Positions 21,878-28,843 of a stretch of 50,650 nucleotides of DNA are shown here, piece by piece. A program made the position numbers and the translations under genes. Position 1 is the stretch's first letter. The number at the start of each line of letters is the position of its first letter. Where the stretch lies: the NCBI RefSeq assembly GCF_014207445.1, contig NZ_JACHEM010000024.1:1-50650 (forward strand). The letters are read 5' to 3'. The notes beneath the pieces are model-generated. The model worked only from the letters and a program-made list of their open reading frames with translations. It had not been told where the DNA came from and did no database searches. This DNA is from Streptomyces candidus. GTDB lineage: Bacteria > Actinomycetota > Actinomycetes > Streptomycetales > Streptomycetaceae.

Positions 21878-22793
21878 TGTCCGCGGGCAAGCAGGCGCCT
21901 TACGGCGCGTTTCCCGATCGCTAGGCCAGTCGGACCCACTCCCCGTCGTACGGGCCAGGGGCCGGCAGGCGGCTCCGCCGCGATCAACGGCGCGAGCGCC
22001 TCAAGAAGTTCCCTCGTCGAATCAGGACCGCAAACAACTGACCAAGATCCGAAAGCGAGGCTCCAGGCCCAGCCACCCCCTTCAGTAGCCAGCCGCTTTT
22101 ACGTTCAGCTGACCCGCAGGTGCGGCCGGCCTGTCACGAAACCCGCTTGGGATCGCAGCGTGGAGAACCTGCGGTCCAGTCCCGGGGGCCAGCCCCACGG
22201 ACCCCCGCCAGCGCCAAGGGCGCGCTGGACCGCCCACCCCTGGGGGGCGCCTCCCCCCAGACCCCCCACCAGCGCCTTTCGGCTGCGCTGGACCAGCCAC
22301 TGCCGCCTGCCCTGCGCGACACTCCGCTGCGCTCCGTGTCACGCACCACTCGGGCCCCAGGGGGCCCTCCCTGGACAGTTGCCCCGGAGTCAGTGGCTGA
22401 ACTGAGTGGTGGGCCGGGGGGATTCCTTCGCCGCGTCGTTACCCGCCTGCACCGTCGTAGTGACCGCGAGGGGCTGAGGTCGAGGAGGGCCAGGAGCGGC
22501 CGGAGCAGGTGGGAAGAATTTCGGGCTGACTCAGGTCGGTGAGGGAAAGACGGCTGGTAAGGAGGAATCGGGGGATGCTGTTGTCGCGCGGCGGAGCCGC
22601 CTCCCCCGCCCTGGCGATCAACCACGGGAGGGTGACCGTCGACCGGTGCAGGTGAACGCGCCACGGGCGCCTCCTCCGCCGCACGTCGCCACCGGCCTCT
22701 ACTACGTAGTTAGAGGCAAAGATCGTTTCCGCAGGTCAGAGCGTTTCTGTCTGTACGTTCCGCGACAGACGAATGTAAGAATCTGCATCACGC
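21878..22793. other. Gene-poor palindrome-rich stretch
   Basis: About 900 bp with no supportable gene; the open frames have poor starts and composition. It contains two REP-like repeats (22181-22224 and about 22243-22290; common core GGCGCTGG followed by a G tract on the minus strand) and several small hairpins with GCTGCGC or CTTTCGG loops. Given its place between two replication-type loci, it may be structural or part of an origin. Confidence 0.5.
22181..22290 (-). repeat. Two REP-like repeats
   Basis: 22181-22224 reverse-complement matches bases 1-44 of the window; about 22243-22290 is a more diverged second unit. Each combines a CCAGCGCC...GGCGCTGG-type hairpin with a long G/C tract. Confidence 0.45.
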
Positions 22794-22910
22794 TTCCCGA
22801 TTTCGGGAAACGGTCCCTGCTGGTCTCGACACACCGAGGTTCTTCAATGGCGTTTCCCGATTCCGGGAAGGGTGTGTAGGGTGGCGCCCATCGATTCCCG
22901 TACATGGGAA
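22794..22910 (+). promoter_or_regulatory. Operator region with three TTCCCG palindromes
   Basis: TTCCCGATTTCGGGAA (22794-22809), TTCCCGATTCCGGGAA (22854-22869) and TTCCCGTACATGGGAA (22895-22910). A -10-like TAGGGT (22877-22882) lies between the second and third, so bound protein would bracket the promoter of the winged-helix operon. Confidence 0.6.
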
Positions 22911-22928
22911 AGTCCGAGGTGGGAGGCT

Positions 22929-23435
22929 ATGGGAAGGCGCAACGGAGTCGTTCGCGATTCTGGCGAACTCGTTCAGATCGACATGCTCCCCGGCTTCGAG
23001 GACGAGCAGCCCGCGAAGAAGCCCGTCCGGTACAGCTGGCGCGGCCGCCACGTGAACGTCTCCAAGGAGATGGGTGCGGCGGTGTGGTGCAAGGACTCGG
23101 GCTACGACCGCAACGACCGTGATGTGCTCGGCTTCTACCTCTTCAACACGGGCGAGAAGGCGGCCCGCCTGGAGATGACCTTCGACCAGATCGGGCAGAA
23201 GCTCGGAATGAACCCCCGGGCGGTCTCGAAGTCGGTCAAGAAGCTCCACACCGGCGGTTTCCTCCTGGAAGCTGGCACGATGGCCAAGGTCAAGCTGTAC
23301 CGCCTGAATGGGCGCTTCGGATACGACGGACCTGCCGAAGAGCAGGTGAAGGCCGTGGCGGACATGAGGCATCCTGTAGTGAAGGCACCCGAGCCGGAGT
23401 CCGCCAAGTCGCGGCCCCCCAAGGAGGTCCAGTGA
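22929..23435 (+). CDS. Winged-helix replication/maintenance protein 1
   Basis: A 168-aa protein. ATG 22929 follows GGGAGG at very short spacing; a start upstream would run through the third palindrome. Residues about 25-125 form a winged helix: RHVNVSKEMGAAVWCKDSGY, then MTFDQIGQKLGMNPRAVSKS (recognition helix) and a wing ending VKLYRLNG. The C-terminal 40 residues are charged. RepL-type initiators and MarR-like plasmid regulators look alike here. Its gene overlaps the next by TGATG, so they are a unit. It may bind the TTCCCG palindromes upstream. Confidence 0.75.
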   Translation: MGRRNGVVRDSGELVQIDMLPGFEDEQPAKKPVRYSWRGRHVNVSKEMGAAVWCKDSGYDRNDRDVLGFYLFNTGEKAARLEMTFDQIGQKLGMNPRAVSKSVKKLHTGGFLLEAGTMAKVKLYRLNGRFGYDGPAEEQVKAVADMRHPVVKAPEPESAKSRPPKEVQ

Positions 23436-23833
23436 TGAGCTCCCCGGCTGAGCAGTTCGAAGCCGAATACTGGCTCACCCGCGAGCAGCTGCACGAGCTG
23501 CTGTGCAAGTCGGGGGACCTGCCCGCCGCCGCGTCCAAGATCCTGATGTACGTCGCGACCGCGGTCCCCCTCGGTGAGCGTGTCGACGAGTCCGCTTCTG
23601 CCGTCGGCGCACAGGTCGGCATGAGCACCTCGGCCACCTCCCGGGCAGTGAACGCCCTTCTCGCGGACACGTGGCTGGAGCCCGCCGGCCGCGTCGTCGG
23701 AGTGCAGACCTACCGGCTCGGTGCGGCGGTGTACCTCGCTCTCGGGATCTCTGCGACGGGAGCCCCGGACGACCAGGCGCACCGCCCCCTTGCGACCGTC
23801 CGGCATCTTCCGGTGCCCACGCCGACTTCCTGA
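23435..23833 (+). CDS. Winged-helix protein 2
   Basis: A 132-aa protein, ATG 23435 seven bases after AAGGAGG and overlapping the TGA before it. LTREQLHELLCKSGDLPAAA and ASAVGAQVGMSTSATSRAVN form a second winged helix, distantly like the protein before it (fully charged wing, then RLGAAVYLALG). The tail is disordered. The pair may act as a heterodimeric copy-control or replication factor; this is inferred from coupling and shared fold. Confidence 0.75.
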   Translation: MSSPAEQFEAEYWLTREQLHELLCKSGDLPAAASKILMYVATAVPLGERVDESASAVGAQVGMSTSATSRAVNALLADTWLEPAGRVVGVQTYRLGAAVYLALGISATGAPDDQAHRPLATVRHLPVPTPTS

Positions 23834-23845
23834 CCGACGTACTTC

Positions 23846-23883
23846 CGAAGGGCCCCGCCTCAACTCCGAGGCGGGGCCCTTCG
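23846..23883 (+). terminator. Strong terminator
   Basis: Perfect 16-bp stem (23846-23861 and 23868-23883; core GGGCCCCGCCTC), 6-nt loop, ending the winged-helix operon. Confidence 0.85.
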
Positions 23884-23895
23884 CACACCGCTCTG

Positions 23896-23963
23896 ATCGG
23901 GGTCCGTTGGCTGCAACCAACGGACCCCGATGGGTCGGCCGAGCGTGTTGGCTGAAGCCAACA
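23896..23963 (+). promoter_or_regulatory. Paired GTTGGCTG palindromes
   Basis: GTTGGCTGCAACCAAC (23905-23920) lies inside a 15-bp stem (23896-23931), and TGTTGGCTGAAGCCAACA (23946-23963) follows 42 bp on. Both precede the gene at 24017, so they look like operator sites; the first could double as a terminator. Confidence 0.5.
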
Positions 23964-24016
23964 ACGTCGTACCGGCCGCGCCCTACCCTGTAGAAGCCCC
24001 GACCGAAGGGAACCCC

Positions 24017-24253
24017 GTGGAGCACCTGCCCGCTTTGCCGAAGCCGGTCGTCGAAATCCATGACGAGATGGAGGATGTGCTGGCGGCCGTCGACCGCGAG
24101 CTCCAGGCCGTGAGAGCCGCAGCGGCACCCCGCGAGCTGACCGGGAGTGAGCTGCTGAGGGAGCTCGCCCGCCGTGGCCGGAGCAAGGCGACTTCGCCGT
24201 ACGAGCGGTGGATGGCGTCCGGGGATGCGCACCGCATGAGCGACTTCGACTAG
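24017..24253 (+). CDS. Small acidic helical protein
   Basis: A 78-aa protein from GTG 24017, with GAAGGGAA just upstream. A coiled-coil-like helix (VEIHDEMEDVLAAVDRELQA) is followed by ELTGSELLRELARRGRSKAT and a short acidic tail. No family recognised. Its own operator-like palindromes and its place after the replication genes suggest plasmid maintenance, without proof. Confidence 0.65.
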   Translation: MEHLPALPKPVVEIHDEMEDVLAAVDRELQAVRAAAAPRELTGSELLRELARRGRSKATSPYERWMASGDAHRMSDFD

Positions 24254-24293
24254 CCCCGCCCGCGGCCGCCGCTCTCGCTGCGGCATGCTCTCC

Positions 24294-24329
24294 AAGGCCC
24301 GTCTCCCACCCCTCCGGGAGGCGGGCCTT
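24294..24329 (+). terminator. Terminator hairpin
   Basis: AAGGCCCGTCTCCC (24294-24307) pairs with GGGAGGCGGGCCTT (24316-24329), one T-G pair, 8-nt loop. Confidence 0.75.
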
Positions 24330-24375
24330 CGGCGTACCCCTTCACCGAGCTCCCGGAACCCCGCATAGCCGGACT

Positions 24376-24628
24376 GGGGATAATTAACCTCCGCGCCCGA
24401 TACTCCTCCCTCGGGTCCGTGGGCCCTACTGGGCCCACTCCCCCTCGGGACACCCAGGCCGACGTGCCGCGAGGAGCCCCCGCGACGTAGTAGCGGCGTC
24501 TCCGGCCTGGGTTGGGTCGGGCAGTGCCGATGGGCACCGGGCCCCGGCCCATCGACCACGGCGCTGCACTTTTTGAGCGGAGCGGTCCACCGCTCAGCTC
24601 TGTAAAGCGCCCGAGGTTAATTATCCCC
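24376..24628. repeat. 253-bp unit bounded by 16-bp inverted repeats
   Basis: GGGGATAATTAACCTC (24376-24391) and its exact inverse GAGGTTAATTATCCCC (24613-24628). These AT-rich sites stand out in this DNA. The right one extends to AGGTTAATTATCCCCCTG, identical to 34415-34432 beside the recombinase gene. Confidence 0.6.
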
Positions 24629-24668
24629 CTGTCTTGAGAGTGCGCGCCCAAGGGCGCGCGAAAGAGGG

Positions 24669-24755
24669 GCGGATGGGTGGGGCGGGGCCGTGGCCGGTGC
24701 CGGAGGGCCTGCGCGCGCCGTACGGGGCCGAGCAGGCCCCGCCCCACCCATCCGC
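24669..24755. repeat. 21-bp perfect inverted repeat
   Basis: 24669-24689 (core GGATGGGTGGGGCGGGG) and 24735-24755 are exact inverses around a 45-nt spacer. The preceding GCGCGCCC-AA-GGGCGCGC is a further hairpin. Confidence 0.6.
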
Positions 24756-25169
24756 GCTGCTTCTCGTCCGTGCTCCCCTGACCCGCCGTTGCAGACTGCG
24801 GACCGTGGGGCGAGGGGTACAGACCCAAAGGACGCGCTCCGCGCGGCGACAGAAGAAGCAAGGCGCCGTATCGGTGCAGGTCCTGATGCATCCTCGGGTC
24901 CCAAACCCCCTACAGGAGAGCCTGATGTGGCCTCTGACGCGCGCGCAGCGCCTTCGTGGCCCCATTCCGCGCCGCAGGACCTGCCGGGCGCTCTGAGGGG
25001 CGTGTGCGGCCTCGGTGGCGAATGGGGTTCCCCGAGGGGCGGGCCGTGGTCGACCGGCCCCCAACCACCCGGGGTCAGCGTCAACGAAACAGTGACAAGG
25101 CCCCACTCGTACGCGCGACTGTTGCGTGTCCGGCGACGGCGGCGGCCGCGGAACCGGCACGGTGATCAC

Positions 25170-25739
25170 ATGACTCCCCGTCTGCACCGGACGCTGCTGG
25201 CCGCGGCCCTGCTCCTCGTCGGCACCACCATGACCGGCTGCGTCTCGGTGCCCTCCGCGCCCGCCCGCGCTGCAACGGCCGCCCCGGCGCCACGCCCTCA
25301 GCAGGTCCGGGCCGTGCCCGCCTGGCCCACCCCCGTGGAGCCGAGCACGCACTCCACCCTTGAAGCCACCGGCCCCCGCGCACCCGCGAAGGCCCCCTCA
25401 ACTCGAACTCCCCCGGCCCCGGCGGCAGGGGCGAACCGTCCTGCGGCAGAGCGGAACGGCGACCGGCCCCGCACTCCCCCGCGCCGCAAGACTTCTCCTC
25501 GCAGGACCTCGCACGAACGCCCCTCTGGGCCTCGCCGGGGTTCCGCCTCGACCCGGCGCCCCGCCCCCAAGGCTGCCCGGCCACCCTCCAAAGCGGTCCG
25601 GCCCGCCGCCCCGCAGACTTCCCAGCCCCGTCGGCGGCCGCGCACCACGTACAACCCCGGCATCATCTGCTCGTGGGGCGCCGGGGCCGGGCTCGACCCG
25701 GCCACGGTCGCCGCCTGCCGGAAGCAGCACGGCGGCTGA
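25170..25739 (+). CDS. Proline/arginine-rich lipoprotein
   Basis: A 189-aa protein from ATG 25170. The N-terminus MTPRLHRTLLAAALLLVGTT then MTGC is a lipoprotein signal peptide with cysteine at about residue 24. The following 130 residues are disordered, rich in Pro, Ala and Arg, and should span the cell wall. The C-terminus NPGIICSWGAGAGLDPATVA then ACRKQHGG holds two cysteines 16-17 apart, resembling a small conserved tail of Streptomyces plasmid lipoproteins. No clear Shine-Dalgarno sequence. Role unknown. Confidence 0.7.
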   Translation: MTPRLHRTLLAAALLLVGTTMTGCVSVPSAPARAATAAPAPRPQQVRAVPAWPTPVEPSTHSTLEATGPRAPAKAPSTRTPPAPAAGANRPAAERNGDRPRTPPRRKTSPRRTSHERPSGPRRGSASTRRPAPKAARPPSKAVRPAAPQTSQPRRRPRTTYNPGIICSWGAGAGLDPATVAACRKQHGG

Positions 25740-25845
25740 CGCGCTGCCACACAGGTCAACCCGCCCGCCCTTGGCCCCGGGCCTGCGGTACGGCCCGGGG
25801 TGCAGGAGCTGGGTCGCAAGAAGCACCACCGAAGGGCTCGTGTTC

Positions 25846-25918
25846 AACCGCAATGCGCGAATGCTCGCGGTCCGTTCCTTCATCGGCTGCCCTGAGCGGT
25901 ACTTGGCGCCCCTACGGG
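25846..25918 (-). pseudogene. Relic of a gene like 2438-3196
   Basis: The minus strand encodes GAKYRSGQPMKERTASIRA, nearly the same as GAKYRSGQSMKERAAGIRA in the intact protein, and the DNA match (around CTTCATCG-CTGCCC) is about 45 bp long with few changes. No full frame remains on either side, so it is a fragment. Confidence 0.6.
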
Positions 25919-25943
25919 CACCCGGCGGCTCCCACAGGGGGTA

Positions 25944-26810
25944 TCAGGCTGGAGCTGGGCCGTTGTAGACACTGACAAGGGTCCCGTCTGCTCGCAGCAG
26001 ACCGATCGCCCTCAACTTTTTCAGTGCCTCGTCGACCTGGTCAGACTCAAGATGAAGCTGGGTGGCGATCTCGTCCAGTGGCTGCTGCTCCTGGGCGGTC
26101 GGCTGGCACAGGAGCCAGAAGATGACGTCTCGCTCGGCACTGCCGATGCCGGCGCTCAGGAGCTTGCCGTACAGCGTGGTGTCCCACGTCACGTGCTTGC
26201 AGCCGGGCAGATCGGCCAGAGTGGGCAACGTGGTACACACCCTGGCTTCCAGTTCTTCGAGAAAGGTGAGGCACGGGGCGAACTCAGCGGAGTCCTCTGT
26301 CAGATCACGGGCCATCATCTCGGCACACAGCCCGTTGAGAGCAGTTCGCAGGCTCACCAGGACGGTCCTCACTGCCTGCGGCTGTCTTGCGGTGGCCAGG
26401 CCGGGGTACTTTTTCGTCGGCTCGTACGCCTCACCCACGCGCCGCACAGCGACCTGGACGAACGAAGCGGTCTCGTAGAGCTTCTCGTCAGGGTTGCCGG
26501 AAGTGAGGAGAGGGCTGTAGTCGGCGCCGTCGGCGTCTTTCGACATCTGATTGCCGATGCCGAGGGCTCGCATTCCGTAGCTCTGGGTCAGCAGCTCCAT
26601 CGCGTGGACCAGAGTGCGGCTGGCGTTCACAAGGGACTGAGTCATGCGACGTACGGTGCCCTGACGCTCTTTGGCTGTGGCCCCATTCCCTTCGGCTGTC
26701 AGGGCCTGGTGTTCGGGCCCAAGGTTCTCGAAGGCGGTCAGCAAAGCCGCGGCGGCGGTACGGAGACCGTCGTCTTCTGCGGGGTACTCGGTCAGCTCGG
26801 CCATCGTCAT
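25944..26810 (-). CDS. Unknown protein with C-terminal winged helix
   Basis: A 288-aa protein from ATG 26810 (a second ATG two codons on is possible; neither has a strong ribosome site). Residues 1-215 are helical (RMTQSLVNASRTLVHAMELL). The last 75 residues are a winged helix (LDEIATQLHLESDQVDEALK then KLRAIGLLRADGTLVSVYNG). This resembles a helical sensor with a DNA-binding domain, so a regulator is likely; its ligand is unknown. Upstream it has tandem hairpins that could fold alternatively. Confidence 0.7.
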   Translation of the reverse strand: MTMAELTEYPAEDDGLRTAAAALLTAFENLGPEHQALTAEGNGATAKERQGTVRRMTQSLVNASRTLVHAMELLTQSYGMRALGIGNQMSKDADGADYSPLLTSGNPDEKLYETASFVQVAVRRVGEAYEPTKKYPGLATARQPQAVRTVLVSLRTALNGLCAEMMARDLTEDSAEFAPCLTFLEELEARVCTTLPTLADLPGCKHVTWDTTLYGKLLSAGIGSAERDVIFWLLCQPTAQEQQPLDEIATQLHLESDQVDEALKKLRAIGLLRADGTLVSVYNGPAPA

Positions 26811-27187
26811 CCGATCCGTTCAGGCGACGCACGCTCGCGTCGCCGCATGCGACGGCGCGCCCATCGGTCGCGCCGTCGCGTACAACTACGGCCGGGCCCG
26901 GATGGGCACGGGCGCAGTCAGGCAGGAATCACCCGTCCGGGACTGTCTGTTGCCGCCTGCTCGGTGCCCGACGGTGGGGGCGACCGAGGTGAGCCCAGAC
27001 GTCGCCAGTACTTGATCTTGGACGCTTCGGACATGCGACGCGATCACGAGACGATGGCACCCGGCGCCTGTCCACCCGCGCCCCCGCGCTGAGGCGGTCT
27101 GGACGAACCGTGCGGGTAAATCGTCTATCTACCCGCACCATCCGAACACCCGGCGGCGGCCGGTACGGCCCCGCTACGCTGCCCGGC
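26811..27187. other. Intergenic region with tandem hairpins and an inverted repeat
   Basis: GGCGACGC/GCGTCGCC (26823-26830, 26837-26844) and GCGACGGCGCG/CGCGCCGTCGC (26849-26859, 26869-26879) lie in the leader of the leftward gene; CGTCGC of the first can pair with GCGACG of the second, so they may exclude each other. GTGCGGGTA (27110-27118) and TACCCGCAC (27130-27138) form an operator-like repeat before the rightward gene. Confidence 0.5.
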
Positions 27188-27670
27188 ATGACGCAGAACA
27201 CCACCAGCGGCCCGACCTCCGTCGAGAGCATCGAGACGGCGCTGAATGCGCTCGGCCTGCGCCTTGAGGGCGGGGCGTGGGACAGTCCAGCCATCGCGGC
27301 CGGGCAGCTCTTGGCCGTCGCCGAACTCATCGCCCAGACACACGGCCACGAAGCGGGCCAGAAGGCCCTAAGCGAGCAGATGGCCGATCCGGACAACATC
27401 ACGCCGCTCGGCGCGCTGGAGGCCATCTCCCTCGCCGGGCGCACCGGCCGCGACGAGGTCCTGCACGGCTACTACGGCACGATCGTCGCCCTCGGCAGCG
27501 CCATGGACATCGGCACCTCGGACCTGCGCGGCGGACTCCTCGAAACCCGCCTAGCCCGCACCCTGGGACAGGTCGAGAACTCCATGCATGACGTCAGCAC
27601 GCTCACCGCCGCGCTGACAACGGCGCTGGAAGAAGTCGGCCGGCTGCGCAGGCTGGACAACGCCTTGTGA
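27188..27670 (+). CDS. Unknown 160-aa helical protein
   Basis: ATG 27188. A -10-like TACGCT ends 9 nt before it and there is no Shine-Dalgarno sequence, so the mRNA may be leaderless. The protein is helical throughout (VESIETALNALGLRLEGGAW, then QLLAVAELIAQTHGHEAGQK) and ends with a possible coiled coil (LTTALEEVGRLRRLDNAL). No family recognised. A 9-bp inverted repeat upstream could bind a regulator. Confidence 0.65.
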   Translation: MTQNTTSGPTSVESIETALNALGLRLEGGAWDSPAIAAGQLLAVAELIAQTHGHEAGQKALSEQMADPDNITPLGALEAISLAGRTGRDEVLHGYYGTIVALGSAMDIGTSDLRGGLLETRLARTLGQVENSMHDVSTLTAALTTALEEVGRLRRLDNAL

Positions 27671-27792
27671 ACGCCTGACGAGAACCGCGTCAACGCGCTC
27701 CCGGTTGCAGCCTGCGCTGAACGGACCGAGCGCCACACCCACCAGGATCGAGTACTGACGGCTTTTGGGCTTACCTCGGCGCTACCCCACGG

Positions 27793-28428
27793 TCACCCCG
27801 ACGGGGACGCCGTGGTGCCCGCTCCGTCGAAACGGGTCAGCGCACGGCACACGTCGCACGGTGACGCTTCCGGGTCCACCCGCAGCAGCTTCGCGGCCAG
27901 CTCCGTGTCCATGACGACCCCGGTCCGCCCGTGGATCGCCCAGCACCCCGGCTCATGGACCCGCAGCCCCCGGCCGATCGGCATCACCTCCGCGACCCAC
28001 CGGCCCTCGCCGGTGTCGGCGGGCGCCGTTTCCGCGGCAGGCCCGGCCCGTGGCGCCTGCGGGGCCAGCTGTGCCGCCCCGTCGTCCCGGCGCACGAAGC
28101 GAAGCCGCGGGACCGCTTCGTACGTTGCCCCCCGAACGCGACGCACACGGCCGCTCGGGGCGTCCATCTCCAGGACCTGGACCTCGATGCCGTCGTGGCC
28201 GGTGCGGGACGTACTCCCCCAGACCTCGATGCCGACCCGGGCCACCCACTGGCCCTGATCGGTCTGCCGCCACCGGATCAGCCGCCCTTGCACCACCCCC
28301 GTGCCATTGGGGAGCAACACCTCCACCGGAGGCAGCGCGGGCCCCGGCGACGTCGCGAGCGCGACGCCGTTCCGCTCCCTGCGCCCTGGAGGCACCCGCC
28401 GATCCGACACACTCCAAGAATCGGGCAT
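27793..28428 (-). CDS. DUF6233-like protein
   Basis: A 211-aa protein with start uncertain: ATG 28428 has no good ribosome site; an upstream TTG is possible. The C-terminal part (WVAEVMPIGRGLRVHEPGCW, then a helix and SPCDVCRAL) follows the pattern of DUF6233, a common Streptomyces family in which a G/H-x-GDC and a final C-x2-C close a small beta domain. The N-terminal part (LPPVEVLLPNGTGVVQGRLI) resembles a second, related beta domain. Function unknown; the cysteines could bind zinc. Confidence 0.6.
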   Translation of the reverse strand: MPDSWSVSDRRVPPGRRERNGVALATSPGPALPPVEVLLPNGTGVVQGRLIRWRQTDQGQWVARVGIEVWGSTSRTGHDGIEVQVLEMDAPSGRVRRVRGATYEAVPRLRFVRRDDGAAQLAPQAPRAGPAAETAPADTGEGRWVAEVMPIGRGLRVHEPGCWAIHGRTGVVMDTELAAKLLRVDPEASPCDVCRALTRFDGAGTTASPSG

Positions 28429-28843
28429 GCGTTCGATTAGGGCAAACAAGCACCCCTTGCGGACACTTTCGGCGATACCTCGCCACCCGGATGTGTAATA
28501 CGCATTGCCCCGAGAACCTGCGCCTCCAGATGATGCGCGCCTGGAATGCAGCGTTCTGACTGGCACCCCAACACGGCGGGGATTCGCCCTGTACGGGCGT
28601 CGCCGGTTCGGTACGCTTGCTGCGGGCATCGCGTAGGCCCAAGCCCGCTTTTCCGGCCCATGACCGGAGGAGCACCGCGGCAAAGGTGCCAGGGTCCTCG
28701 GGACCTGGTCAGCTCTCCGGTCTCCGGTCAGCGCGCCAGCGCACGAATGTTCTTCACCGTCGTCTTCGACGACCACCTCCGCCGTGCGCTGCTCACCGTG
28801 CGCGCCGGGTCATGGGTCCGCGCCGCGCCGAAACGAGTCAGCT
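28429..28843. other. Intergenic, no gene seen
   Basis: About 415 bp between divergent genes. GTGTAATACGCATTGC (near 28493) is the only AT-rich promoter-like patch. The open frames here lack starts and match neither neighbour. Confidence 0.4.

Larger units (their letters stand above)
24330..25169. other. Structured gene-poor stretch
   Basis: About 840 bp without a convincing gene. A 16-bp inverted repeat (24376-24391 and 24613-24628) encloses at least four further hairpins, for example CCCAGGCC/GGCCTGGG and CGATGGGC/GCCCATCG. Just outside lies a 21-bp inverted repeat (24669-24689 and 24735-24755). From about 24990 the sequence leads into the lipoprotein gene. Confidence 0.55.

Noticed and set aside
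22120..22664. Open frames across the REP-like region on both strands
   Set aside because: They consist of translated GC repeats, with proline/arginine runs and no plausible start.
21878..22793. Streptomyces telomere or origin palindromes
   Set aside because: Small hairpins with GCTGCGC loops resemble telomere folds, but the canonical terminal sequence is absent and the region is internal to the window.
24634..25084. Open frames on both strands in the hairpin-rich stretch
   Set aside because: They read through a 21-bp inverted repeat and have no ribosome sites; the lipoprotein start at 25170 has a proper signal peptide instead.
28560..28780. A tRNA-like fold near GGCATCGCGTAGGCCC
   Set aside because: No complete cloverleaf, T-loop or CCA context could be drawn.
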